Positions 54,240-61,130 of a stretch of 64,000 bases of DNA are shown here, piece by piece. Origin of the DNA: Brevundimonas pondensis (GTDB taxonomy: Bacteria; Pseudomonadota; Alphaproteobacteria; Caulobacterales; Caulobacteraceae); the NCBI RefSeq assembly GCF_017487345.1, contig NZ_CP062006.1, forward strand, positions 3,152,501 to 3,216,500, in the 5' to 3' direction. The position numbers were made by a program, and so were the translations under genes. Each line of letters starts with the position of its first letter. The first letter of the stretch is position 1. The notes below the pieces were generated by a model. That model did no database searches. It saw nothing but the letters and a program-made list of their open reading frames with translations, and was not told the DNA's origin.

Positions 54240-54740
54240 ATGGTCCTGGCGACGGGGCTGGTGTTCCTCGGCGCCGGGGCGGTGCTGAGCCAGGTGTTCC
54301 GCCTGCTGGGCCCGACCTATCACACCAAGGTCACGGCTCACTGGAGCGTCAGGGGCTTCTTCTTCCTCTCGACCGCGGTTCTGGTGGCGCGGGGGCTGTC
54401 GTTCATCTTCCCCGGCCGAGCCTTCGCGGTTCAGCATATGAGTCTGCTGGTCCCGGCCTCGGCCGTGGTCATGCTGGGGCTGTCGCTGATCCTGCTGGAG
54501 TGGGTAATGCGCGACCGCGCGCCGCCGCCCTGGACAGAGCGCATCCTCGGCCTTGTTGCCCGTCGGGGCGTGTCCGAAGAGGCTGTCGCGGAGCTGGCCT
54601 TCGCCCTGCCGCCTGAGCCGCATGGGCGATCCGCCAGCGAGCATCAGCCCTGTCGTGTCGTCAGGCTGGGCATGATGGCCGGCGCCGCTGTTCTGATCCT
54701 GATCGTGGTCGGGGTGGTGCTGAGCGCGGCCGGAGGCTAG
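54240..54740 (+). CDS. Hypothetical membrane protein, possible holin
   Basis: This 166 aa protein has four predicted membrane helices (VLATGLVFLGAGAVLSQVF, FFFLSTAVLVARGLSFIF, LLVPASAVVMLGLSLILLEW and LGMMAGAAVLILIVVGVVL). A charged cytoplasmic-type loop lies between helices three and four. AGGGGAG precedes the ATG. It sits 0.5 kb before an endolysin-spanin set, so a holin role is possible, but it is not a recognised holin family and is larger than most. Confidence 0.6.
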   Translation: MVLATGLVFLGAGAVLSQVFRLLGPTYHTKVTAHWSVRGFFFLSTAVLVARGLSFIFPGRAFAVQHMSLLVPASAVVMLGLSLILLEWVMRDRAPPPWTERILGLVARRGVSEEAVAELAFALPPEPHGRSASEHQPCRVVRLGMMAGAAVLILIVVGVVLSAAGG

Positions 54741-54931
54741 CTGCCCGGGTTCTGTATCCATCGCGCCGCGCCGACGACCAGAAGCAGGACGCTGAAGATC
54801 GTCAGGCCGATGGTCGAGGGAATGAGGTGCGGATGCCATGGCGCGCGGTTCCGCAGCTTCCCCCAGGTGTCCAGGCACCAGATCAGGCCGCAGCCGCCGA
54901 GAACAATATCCACCCAAGCTGGCCAGATCAT
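54737..54931 (-). CDS. Small two-helix membrane protein
   Basis: This 64 aa protein has hydrophobic segments near residues 3-24 and 39-58. Its stop overlaps the convergent membrane-protein gene by 4 nt (CTAG). The size and two-helix topology would suit a class II holin or a stress membrane peptide. The function is unknown. Confidence 0.5.
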   Translation of the reverse strand: MIWPAWVDIVLGGCGLIWCLDTWGKLRNRAPWHPHLIPSTIGLTIFSVLLLVVGAARWIQNPGS

Positions 54932-54950
54932 CGGTTCAGCCTCACGTGAT

Positions 54951-55154
54951 CTATCGCGGCCGAAAATCGATCACTTCATCAGCAGGCTCAAAGCCATGGG
55001 CCCGGGCTCGCCGCGCCGCGCCCTCAACCGAAGCCATCATGTGATCGGGCCGACGGCGTGGGCGACCGTCAATCAACGGCGCGAACTCGTACCAGGTCCG
55101 CAGGCCTGCCCCTGGGGCATCAGACGTCACGCGCAGAATGACGGCGTTTTTCAT
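54951..55154 (-). CDS. Small hypothetical protein
   Basis: This 67 aa protein starts at ATG 55154, with GGGAGG upstream. An alternative start at 55196 lies on a palindrome. The sequence is Arg-rich (RPRRRPDHMM, AARRARAHG) with no known domain. It is divergent from the endolysin gene. Confidence 0.5.
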   Translation of the reverse strand: MKNAVILRVTSDAPGAGLRTWYEFAPLIDGRPRRRPDHMMASVEGAARRARAHGFEPADEVIDFRPR

Positions 55155-55195
55155 TGGCGCTGGCCCCTCCCTGAGCCGGTCACTGACGACCGTCA

Positions 55196-55211
55196 TACGT
55201 AAAATTACGTA
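55196..55211. promoter_or_regulatory. Palindrome between divergent small gene and lysis module
   Basis: TACGTAA-aa-TTACGTA is a perfect 7-bp inverted repeat in AT-rich sequence, 28 nt upstream of the endolysin ATG. It has the form of a dimeric repressor operator. Confidence 0.5.
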
Positions 55212-55238
55212 ACATCACAATCTGAACTGGAGACCATC

Positions 55239-55715
55239 ATGGCCTATCGCCTTGGTGCGCAGTCGCGCGCCGAGCTTAAGGGCGTGCACCCCGACCTCGT
55301 CCGCGTGGTCGAGCGCGCCATCGTAAACACCGCGCAGGACTTCAGCGTTCATGACGGCCTGCGCACGCTGGAAGAGCAGAAGCGCTACGTCGCCTCGGGC
55401 GCCTCGCAGACCCTGAACTCCAAGCACCGGGCGCAAGCGGACGGATACGGCCATGCCGTCGACCTGGTCCCGTTCATCAACGGCAAGATGCGCTGGGAGT
55501 GGGAGCCCATCTATGTGATCGCCGCCGCCGTCTGGCAGGCCGCGCGAGAGCTTGGCGTCCCTGTCCGTTGGGGCGGAGCGTGGATCGACCTGGCCGACAT
55601 CAAGATCGGCACGCCCGGCGCGATGAAGGCGGCGGTCGAAGCCTATGGCGCCGCGCGTCGCAAGGCCGGGAAGAAGGTCTTCACCGACGGTCCGCACTTC
55701 GAGTTGGTTCGATGA
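55239..55715 (+). CDS. Phage-type M15 peptidoglycan peptidase (endolysin)
   Basis: This 158 aa protein is an L-alanyl-D-glutamate peptidase-like endolysin of the M15C type. Zinc ligands lie in YGHAVDLVPF (His and Asp) and DGPHFEL (His). The SAR-less N terminus has no signal, so it needs a holin for release. GGAG precedes the ATG. The stop overlaps the next gene (ATGA). Confidence 0.87.
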   Translation: MAYRLGAQSRAELKGVHPDLVRVVERAIVNTAQDFSVHDGLRTLEEQKRYVASGASQTLNSKHRAQADGYGHAVDLVPFINGKMRWEWEPIYVIAAAVWQAARELGVPVRWGGAWIDLADIKIGTPGAMKAAVEAYGAARRKAGKKVFTDGPHFELVR

Positions 55716-56089
55716 TCGCTGCCTTCAAGGCCTTCGACACAACCGCCAAGATCATCTTCGGCCTGCTGGTCCTCGGGATCGTCCTGAGCCTGGCCATGGC
55801 CGTCTTCACCATGCGCAGCGCCCGACACGACGCCCGCAAGGCCGGGGCAGGCCAGACCTTCGCCGAGGGGCGCACCGGCGCCGCTCAGGACGCCAGCGCC
55901 GTCCGCGACCGCGCCGACACCCGAAACGACCAGATCACCAATGACGTCCAGGAAGGAACCGCCGATGTCCGTCAGGCCCCTGATCGCTCTGCTGCTACTC
56001 TCGCCGCTCGCCGGGGCGTGTGCCGGATCAACCCAGGTGCTGGGCCCGACTGTCGGCTGCTCCTCGCTGATCCCCAGCGGGTGGACTGA
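55712..56089 (+). CDS. Inner-membrane spanin-like protein (Rz-like)
   Basis: This 125 aa protein has one N-terminal membrane helix (IIFGLLVLGIVLSLAMAVF) followed by a charged, probably coiled-coil periplasmic segment rich in Ala, Asp and Arg. Position after the endolysin, ATGA coupling and the overlapping lipoprotein gene mark it as an i-spanin. Sequence similarity alone would not identify it. Confidence 0.7.
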   Translation: MIAAFKAFDTTAKIIFGLLVLGIVLSLAMAVFTMRSARHDARKAGAGQTFAEGRTGAAQDASAVRDRADTRNDQITNDVQEGTADVRQAPDRSAATLAARRGVCRINPGAGPDCRLLLADPQRVD

Positions 56090-56294
56090 GCCTGTTCCGT
56101 CCGCCGCCCTGCCGCCGGCCGACGCCGTCGAGACCGACTGGCAGGTGTTCGGGATCGAGCAGACAGGTCAGCTCGCTCGCGCCAACGGCCGGACAGCGGA
56201 CGTGGTGGAGATCGTGACGTCGTGCGAGGCGCGGGACACGGCGGCGGTCAGGCGAATAGAGCGGCCGTGGTGGGCCAAGCTCTGGCCGGGCTAA
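55965..56294 (+). CDS. Outer-membrane spanin-like lipoprotein (Rz1-like), overlapping the inner spanin
   Basis: This 109 aa lipoprotein has a signal peptide (LIALLLLSPLAGAC) with lipobox LAGAC. It begins inside the inner-spanin gene in a different frame and extends 205 nt beyond it. GGAAGG (55951-55956) precedes ATG 55965; an in-frame ATG at 55941 is a weaker start. Such overlap is the classical Rz/Rz1 arrangement that disrupts the outer membrane in phage lysis. The mature part is longer than typical Rz1. Confidence 0.7.
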   Translation: MSVRPLIALLLLSPLAGACAGSTQVLGPTVGCSSLIPSGWTEPVPSAALPPADAVETDWQVFGIEQTGQLARANGRTADVVEIVTSCEARDTAAVRRIERPWWAKLWPG

Positions 56295-56348
56295 GCCAAA
56301 TATCCAAAATTCGGACATTTCAGCGTCGAGCCTTCAAGCTCCGCTATG

Positions 56349-56388
56349 AGCCCCGTCGCCCTTACCTGGCGACGGGGCTTTCTGCTTT
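56349..56388 (+). terminator. Terminator of the lysis module
   Basis: A perfect 12-bp stem (AGCCCCGTCGCC with GGCGACGGGGCT) has a 7-nt loop and a T-rich tail to 56388. Confidence 0.9.
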
Positions 56389-56516
56389 TGATCGGCGCGC
56401 AGCAGCCAAGCAGACGAGACGGCGAGAAAAAGACGAATTACGTCAATTGGTTGACTCGAATCAGCGAATCCGTGCATCGGCTACGGGTTGGTCGCTCTGC
56501 GTTCAACATACAGGAA

Positions 56517-56569
56517 AGGCCCGGGCTGTCACCCGGGCCTCTAATCAAACCGGCTGGCGGTTTGTTTTT
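56517..56569 (+). terminator. Two tandem stem-loops, the second a rho-independent terminator
   Basis: AGGCCCGGG/CCCGGGCCT (56517-56540) is followed by CAAACCG/CGGTTTG (56546-56564) with GTTTTTG behind it. No gene is recognised between the lysis terminator (56388) and these hairpins, so they may end a short untranslated transcript. Confidence 0.65.
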
Positions 56570-56653
56570 GTGATCACGTGACGCTTATTGTCGTGTTCGA
56601 GGTTGCTGTCAATCCGCCAGCCATACTTTCGGGACCAAAGGAGCCCGGAATTT

Positions 56654-56866
56654 ATGGTTGCTGCCAACTTCAATGGGCCGAGTCATCGGCTCACCTTCGA
56701 TGACGCCGTCGCTATCTGGCTTCGGCACTGGGCTGGAGAATATCAGAACCGGATTGCCGCCAGCTTCGATGTCAACTCGGCGCGCGTGAACGAGGTCCTC
56801 AAAGGACACCGTCACATCGGCAGCGAAGACCGGGCGCGAGAGATCGCTGCTCGCGACGCCGCTTAA
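56654..56866 (+). CDS. Small putative helix-turn-helix protein
   Basis: This 70 aa protein contains a compact helix-turn-helix-like segment (YQNRIAASFDVNSARVNEVL). Similar small proteins (DDAV.IWLRHW..E.Q pattern) are familiar from alphaproteobacterial accessory regions, but the role is unknown. ATG 56654 has GGAG 11 nt upstream; a longer frame from 56588 lacks one. A strong terminator follows. Confidence 0.65.
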   Translation: MVAANFNGPSHRLTFDDAVAIWLRHWAGEYQNRIAASFDVNSARVNEVLKGHRHIGSEDRAREIAARDAA

Positions 56867-56886
56867 CTAACCTCTCCGGGTTGGTG

Positions 56887-56918
56887 GCCCGCTCCGGTTC
56901 GCCGGGGCGGGCTTTCTT
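56887..56918 (+). terminator. Rho-independent terminator after the small HTH gene
   Basis: GCCCGCTCCGG pairs with CCGGGGCGGGC (one G-T pair) around a TTCG tetraloop, followed by TTTCTT. Confidence 0.88.
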
Positions 56919-56958
56919 GCATTTGGAACCAAACCGGTGCCGCGTTGTTGAACGCTTG

Positions 56959-57045
56959 CAGACAGGCAGGGCTGGCCGCTTTGCTGTCTGTGTAGTCCCT
57001 GGGAGGGGACTAAGCGCCCCCGTCGTCCCTAAGCCGGCGGGGGCG
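56959..57045. ncRNA. Three consecutive stem-loops, candidate structured RNA
   Basis: CAGACAG/CTGTCTG (56959-56990), TAGTCCCT/AGGGGACTA-type (56993-57012, loop GGGA) and CGCCCCCGTC/GGCGGGGGCG-type (57015-57045) follow one another with almost no spacing. No protein frame fits. Strand and boundaries are unknown. It may be a small RNA or the 3' region of the minus-strand gene's neighbour. Confidence 0.35.
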
Positions 57046-57060
57046 TCTCGATTCTAGGCC

Positions 57061-57333
57061 TCAACCTTTCGGCAGCAGGCTCCGATACGGCGCGCCTCGG
57101 TCGCCCGCCTCGGCGCGGGTCAGCACCTTCGTTTCGAACAGGGATGAGACCACGACCTTCACGCCGCGGTGCCGGATGCCCTCGTCCAGCGTCTTGGCGG
57201 TTCGTTCGATCTGATAGAGCGTCTCGCACCAGTCGGTGCTGTTGGCCTCGATCAGCCCGGGTAACAGGTTCGCATCGCCGCCAGCGGCAGCGGCCATGGC
57301 GTCGATGGCGGTAGTCAGTTCGTCGGGGGTCAT
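57061..57333 (-). CDS. Hypothetical protein
   Basis: This 90 aa protein has no recognised domain. Its amphipathic helices (TAIDAMAAAAGG, ETLYQIERTAKTLDEG) suggest a small soluble protein. ATG 57333 is chosen because the longer in-frame extension would run into the SRAP gene. It lies 26 nt downstream of SRAP and is probably co-transcribed. Confidence 0.5.
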   Translation of the reverse strand: MTPDELTTAIDAMAAAAGGDANLLPGLIEANSTDWCETLYQIERTAKTLDEGIRHRGVKVVVSSLFETKVLTRAEAGDRGAPYRSLLPKG

Positions 57334-57359
57334 ACCCGGCCGTCTACCTGAGTCTGCGC

Positions 57360-58064
57360 TCAGATGACCACCAGGGCCCCATCCGGCAGCGGACGCTGCA
57401 GTTCCTTCACGATCTCCCACGGCGCCGTCATCCACGCCTCTATCTCATCGGGCTCGGTCAGGATGACCGGCATGGCCTTGGGGTGAACCGACTTCACCGG
57501 CTCGCTGGGCTCTGTCGTCAGGAAAGCGAACAGGTCGCATGTCTCCATGCCGGTCTTGATCTTGCGGACGCAGGTCCAGTCGCGGACGTAGATGCCGGCG
57601 AAGAAGGCCAGGGGTTCATACTGGGTCTGGTCCAGTTCGAACCAGACCGGCCGATACCTGCCCTCGGCGTCACGGCCCGGCTCGCTGAAGGCGTCGAAGG
57701 GGACCAGGCACCGGTTCTCGGGTTTCAGCCATGGCCTCCAGTGCGCCGAGCTGGTGTTGCGGACGTTGGTCGTTCCGCTGTCAGGCTCCAGCTCCAGCAG
57801 CTTGGGAAAGTCCACGTCCTTGCCCTTGGCGCGCAGCTTATCGGCCCGCTTGGTGGCCGCATCCAGCAGGGCCTTCTTCGACGAAGGCATGCCCCAGCGC
57901 GCCAGCGCCAGTTCCCTGACGCCATCGGTGCCGGTTCTGACGATAGGCGCCGCGTAGTCGGGGTAGATGTCCCGCGGCTCCATGTTGCCGACGTCGGAGC
58001 GTATGGCGCGCGACAGGTCGAGGATCGCTTGGGGGCCGCTGCGCTGCCGGTAGAGGTTGCACAT
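57360..58064 (-). CDS. SRAP domain protein (YedK/HMCES-like abasic-site peptidase)
   Basis: This 234 aa protein crosslinks to abasic sites in single-stranded DNA through Cys2, the residue after Met (MCNLY). Further signature segments are NVRNTSSAHWRPWLKPENRCLVP split as NVRNTSSAHW and ENRCLVPFDAFSEP, and VHPKAMPVIL with the catalytic His. Copies are common in phages and islands. I see no GTTC-N7-GTTC LexA box upstream. Confidence 0.9.
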   Translation of the reverse strand: MCNLYRQRSGPQAILDLSRAIRSDVGNMEPRDIYPDYAAPIVRTGTDGVRELALARWGMPSSKKALLDAATKRADKLRAKGKDVDFPKLLELEPDSGTTNVRNTSSAHWRPWLKPENRCLVPFDAFSEPGRDAEGRYRPVWFELDQTQYEPLAFFAGIYVRDWTCVRKIKTGMETCDLFAFLTTEPSEPVKSVHPKAMPVILTEPDEIEAWMTAPWEIVKELQRPLPDGALVVI

Positions 58065-58172
58065 GGTCGGAACCTCTCACGGATTGTCTCGTTCGGCAAA
58101 AGACAGCGCCGGCTGTTTGAGCGGTGGCCCGGCTATCAGCGCCGCTCTCCTCTTCTTCGATGATGCGCGCTT

Positions 58173-58206
58173 GGCCCCTCGCCTGATCAGCGAGGGGTCT
58201 TTTTTT
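58173..58206 (+). terminator. Orphan plus-strand rho-independent terminator
   Basis: GGCCCCTCGC pairs with GCGAGGGGTC (8 Watson-Crick pairs plus extensions, 7-nt loop) and is followed by seven Ts (58200-58206). The T-run faces the plus strand, yet every gene nearby is on the minus strand. It may end a small RNA from the 58065-58172 interval or block antisense transcription. Confidence 0.8.
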
Positions 58207-58207
58207 A

Positions 58208-58438
58208 TCAAAGGTCCACCACGCCCCGCCTGATCAGGCCCTTGACCACGTCATCCTCAAGCGAAGCGGCGACCTCTCGCGCGAAGGCGCGCTGGGCTTC
58301 AGCCTCATCGAAGATCAGGCGTTCGGACGCCTTCCTGTGGGTGGTCAACCGAAAGAAGGTTTCCCGCTTCTGACGCGCCGCCAGATGCTCGACGCGCTCC
58401 AACTTCACCCCAGCTTGTGATCGTACCAGCTTCGACAT
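58208..58438 (-). CDS. Small hypothetical protein
   Basis: This 76 aa protein is Arg/Glu-rich and probably helical (HLAARQKRETFFRLTTH, EAEAQRAFAREVAASLEDD). A strong ribosome binding site (GGAGGT) sits 6 nt before the ATG. It is the last of a run of small minus-strand genes. Confidence 0.65.
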   Translation of the reverse strand: MSKLVRSQAGVKLERVEHLAARQKRETFFRLTTHRKASERLIFDEAEAQRAFAREVAASLEDDVVKGLIRRGVVDL

Positions 58439-58458
58439 GTCGACCTCCTATGGGAGAT

Positions 58459-58797
58459 TCAGTCAGAGGCGCCGGGATTGGTTCCCTGGGGCTGGTCCAG
58501 ACCGAAACGATACATAGGCGCTGGTTCACGCGGCTTGCCTGAGCGATCGGCGCCCGGCGCGAGACCGTCCATTGGAATGCCGTCGCCTGGATAGGTCCAC
58601 GCGAAGCCGCCCGCGCCGCTCAGTTCAGCCCAACAGGCCTTGAGGGTGGCCGAGACCGCCATCAGCGGCAGGATCTGATCGCAGACCGGGTTCAGGCTCG
58701 CGTGGATGCGGCAGACGCGACGGTAGCAATCCGCCAACTCGCGTAGATCGGCGGCGTCGATGGCCGACTTCTTTGACGCTCCCTTGTAGCGACTCAT
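58459..58797 (-). CDS. Hypothetical protein
   Basis: This 112 aa protein has a basic N terminus (SRYKGASKKSAIDAAD) and four or five Cys/His residues in its central part (CYRRVCRIH, NPVCDQI, LKACWAEL). No known domain is recognised. The ATG overlaps the stop of the preceding small gene by 4 nt, so it is translationally coupled. Confidence 0.6.
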   Translation of the reverse strand: MSRYKGASKKSAIDAADLRELADCYRRVCRIHASLNPVCDQILPLMAVSATLKACWAELSGAGGFAWTYPGDGIPMDGLAPGADRSGKPREPAPMYRFGLDQPQGTNPGASD

Positions 58798-59015
58798 GGA
58801 AGGGCCGTCCGCGGGTCGATGCCCTTGGCCTTCATGTCTTCGAAGAAGGCGCGCACCAGCTCGGTAGCGCCCGGCGCGATACGCTCCAAGTGCGCAAGGC
58901 TTCGCGCTTGCATGTTGATCAGAACCGGGTCGTGATCGGCGGCTTCGCCCTGGCTTCGAATGGCCAGCATCTTGGTCATTTCGATCTGGGCTGCGCTGGG
59001 AACGGCTTCGGTCAT
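58794..59015 (-). CDS. Small hypothetical protein
   Basis: This 73 aa helical protein (ARSLAHLERIAPGATELVRAF) has no recognised domain. Both ends overlap neighbours by 4 nt (ATGA), giving a compact three-gene unit with 59012-59176 and 58459-58797. Confidence 0.6.
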   Translation of the reverse strand: MTEAVPSAAQIEMTKMLAIRSQGEAADHDPVLINMQARSLAHLERIAPGATELVRAFFEDMKAKGIDPRTALP

Positions 59016-59176
59016 CGCGCCGGCCTCCCGACATGGGTCATGCCTGCGATCAGGCCCGCCATAAGGCTGACGGTCTTCTCGGGCATCTGGGGGTCGGTGC
59101 GGGCTTCAAGCTCCCGGTCCAGTTCGACCAAGTCGCGGGCAAACGCTTCGTCTGGGCCGCAGGGTTGCGTGTCCAT
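59012..59176 (-). CDS. Very small hypothetical protein (54 aa)
   Basis: The protein begins MDTQPCGPDEAFARDLVEL and ends HVGRPAR. GGAGG lies 6 nt before the ATG, and its TGA overlaps the next gene's ATG (ATGA). The good ribosome binding site and the coupling support it as real despite its size. It is the first gene of the small minus-strand unit. Function unknown. Confidence 0.6.
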   Translation of the reverse strand: MDTQPCGPDEAFARDLVELDRELEARTDPQMPEKTVSLMAGLIAGMTHVGRPAR

Positions 59177-59313
59177 GTCATCCTCCGAGGTTGCCGACCC
59201 GGGCGGACTCCTAAGGCGCCGACTGCGGCAACGCCAAGCGATTTGTTCTCTCTATGTTCGCGTCGTTGTTGAGCATTCAAATCCCGCATATCGGGTCTTC
59301 GGAATGAATTTCC

Positions 59314-59793
59314 TCATTCCCATTCAATCTCAACGATAAGGCCCAGAGCCTCTGCTGCTGCCACCATTTGGGCTGTCGTGGCGCGTGCTCGATAGAAGGC
59401 TTGACCTGTACCTGCCAGCGCATCGAGTTGGCGGAAGGTAAGACGCTGTCGGTCTACGGCTGCGGCGATGGCATCGTAAAGAGGATCGCCAACACCTTGT
59501 CGGCGATACCTACGCCCCAACCCCATCTGGCGGGCACGCGTACGAACCGTAGCATAAGGGATGTCGGGAAAGGCTCGCCTAATTTCGGGCCCGTAAGCTC
59601 CTGCCTTCCACAATCGAGCGAGTGTCTTGAGTTCGGCGACGGTCCAGCGGTGACGTTCCCTGGTCAGGCCTAATCCACGCGCCCGATTTCTCAAGGCGTA
59701 GTAGGTACGTCCCTGCAAGCACCCGAGTGCTCGAATATAATCTGGGTAGAGGCGCGTGAGGATCGCGTCCTCTTCTTCCGTCCACGGTCTCAC
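59314..59793 (-). CDS. SANT/Myb-like DNA-binding protein, second of a paralogous pair
   Basis: This 159 aa protein has two tryptophan-containing helix-turn-helix-like repeats: WTEEEDAILTRLYPDYIRAL with RTYYALRNRARGLGL, and WTVAELKTLARLWKAG with PYATVRTRARQMGLG. This is the pattern of SANT/Myb-type DNA-binding domains found in some phage proteins. It overlaps the upstream paralogue by 4 nt (ATGA). Likely a regulator or replication-associated factor; the role is inference. Confidence 0.65.
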   Translation of the reverse strand: MRPWTEEEDAILTRLYPDYIRALGCLQGRTYYALRNRARGLGLTRERHRWTVAELKTLARLWKAGAYGPEIRRAFPDIPYATVRTRARQMGLGRRYRRQGVGDPLYDAIAAAVDRQRLTFRQLDALAGTGQAFYRARATTAQMVAAAEALGLIVEIEWE

Positions 59794-60377
59794 GGAATGC
59801 GAGCGACTAACCGCCCCCCTAAAATTTTCACAGCCTGAACGGTCAAGCGATTGCTTCTTGCGGCTCGCCGGATACGGAACCGGCTTCCATGTCCAAGGTC
59901 CCGGTCTAGATCAGCTAAGGTGATGCAGAGATCGAATGCGCGCTGCCGGATTGCGTCGGCCAATGGATCGCGAGCAGGGAGCGGCCGTTTACGCGGTCGT
60001 CGCAGTCTATTGGAGTTAGCTTTTCCCCATACCTGTCGATTCGTCTTTGCGATTGCCGCCGCGATATCGACGACCAGTCTCTCCGACGGATAGTCGCGCA
60101 ATACGACTTTTTCCTCACTGTGCAGCCACACCCTCAGCGGCCGAGCGAGGCCGAGACGCTGCGCCTTCCCCTTAATGGCAGCCCACGTTCGGAGGGGAAT
60201 AGCATCGCCGCACTTCACCGGATCGGGGTAGTGCTGTCGCAGGGCGGCGAGTTCTTCATCGGTCCAGAGTCTTTGGCCCGCCCGGGTAAAGCCTGTGCGC
60301 GCATGAAATGCTCGTGTCGACGCTGCGGCATTTATAGCCGCGCGCTGATTGCGCGAAAGGACCAAGACTACATCCAA
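59790..60377 (-). CDS. SANT/Myb-like DNA-binding protein, first of a paralogous pair
   Basis: Up to 195 aa. It contains LWTDEELAALRQHYPDPVK with RTWAAIKGKAQRLGLARP, the same repeat type as its downstream neighbour, and a very basic centre (NRLRRPRKRPLPARDPL). The C-terminal third of both proteins ends in a similar helical segment (DPLADAIRQRAFDLCITLADL here, DPLYDAIAAAVDRQRLTFRQL there). The start is uncertain: only TTG codons (60377, 60365) are available before the first repeat. Base composition is AT-richer than the core genes. Confidence 0.6.
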   Translation of the reverse strand: MDVVLVLSRNQRAAINAAASTRAFHARTGFTRAGQRLWTDEELAALRQHYPDPVKCGDAIPLRTWAAIKGKAQRLGLARPLRVWLHSEEKVVLRDYPSERLVVDIAAAIAKTNRQVWGKANSNRLRRPRKRPLPARDPLADAIRQRAFDLCITLADLDRDLGHGSRFRIRRAARSNRLTVQAVKILGGRLVARIP

Positions 60378-60404
60378 AGCCGAGCGATTAAATTGACGAA
60401 AAGC

Positions 60405-60425
60405 GCTTTAGGGTCAGCTTTAGGG
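60405..60425. repeat. Direct repeat upstream of the SANT/Myb gene pair
   Basis: GCTTTAGGG occurs twice at a 12-nt spacing (60405-60413 and 60417-60425), 28-48 nt upstream of the minus-strand gene. It could be a regulator site. Confidence 0.45.
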
Positions 60426-60481
60426 CCGAACGGCTGGAGAGCCACTAGCGCGTTGATAATCTTCAGTAAAACGCCTTACCC

Positions 60482-60557
<76 letters not shown>

Positions 60558-60681
60558 GACCGACAGGCAGAGGCTGGAGATAGAGGGCGGCGCGGGGGGG
60601 TGTCAACGGGTCGCGGAGGAATCCTTGGCGTTCCCGAAAGGCCCCGCTAGAAACGGGTCTGCATTCAAAGGAACTTCGTTC

Positions 60682-61011
60682 ATGGGCATCGGCGCCGGCG
60701 TCATCGGCTTCCTCTTCTTCGTGCTGGGCGCGCTGCTGCAGCTTCTGCTGTTCGCGATCATCGCCAATGCGATCCTCAGCTGGCTTTTCGCCTTCGACGT
60801 GATCAACTACCGCAACCGTTTCGTGGCCCAGGTGGCCGAGTTCCTGGACCGGTTCACCAGCCCCATCCTGGCGCCTCTGCGCCGGGTGATCCCGCCGCTG
60901 GGCGGCATCGACCTGACGCCGATCGTGGCCCTGCTGATCATCCAGGGCGTTCAGGGCTATCTGCTGCCGCCGCTCTATCAGGCGGCGCTGGGTCTGGCCG
61001 GCGGCTATTGA
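60682..61011 (+). CDS. YggT family membrane protein
   Basis: This 109 aa protein has two hydrophobic blocks and the YggT signature SWLFAFD..NYRNRF and FLDRFTSPILAPLRRVIPPL. The family is linked to osmotic stress and cell-division or secretion functions, not firmly defined. ATG 60682 has AAGGAA 8 nt upstream. Confidence 0.92.
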   Translation: MGIGAGVIGFLFFVLGALLQLLLFAIIANAILSWLFAFDVINYRNRFVAQVAEFLDRFTSPILAPLRRVIPPLGGIDLTPIVALLIIQGVQGYLLPPLYQAALGLAGGY

Positions 61012-61130
61012 AGCGAAACGTTGAGGCGGGGACACGGCGGTCAGGAATCTTAATCCGGCCCCATTCCGCCCCTTGCGCGCGGCGGGCGGGCTCCTAAGGT
61101 GCCCGCGACTGGTCCCGACGGGACCGCAGA

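Noticed and set aside
56346..56573. 75-aa plus-strand frame after the outer spanin
   Set aside because: It runs through two strong terminator hairpins, so it is more likely untranslated.
58040..58110. LexA box for the SRAP gene
   Set aside because: GAAC and GTTC occur, but not with the GTTC-N7-GTTC spacing of alphaproteobacterial LexA.
59301..59320. GGAATGA/TCATTCC hairpin at the end of the second SANT/Myb gene as a terminator
   Set aside because: No T-run follows on the minus strand, and the stem is short and AT-rich.
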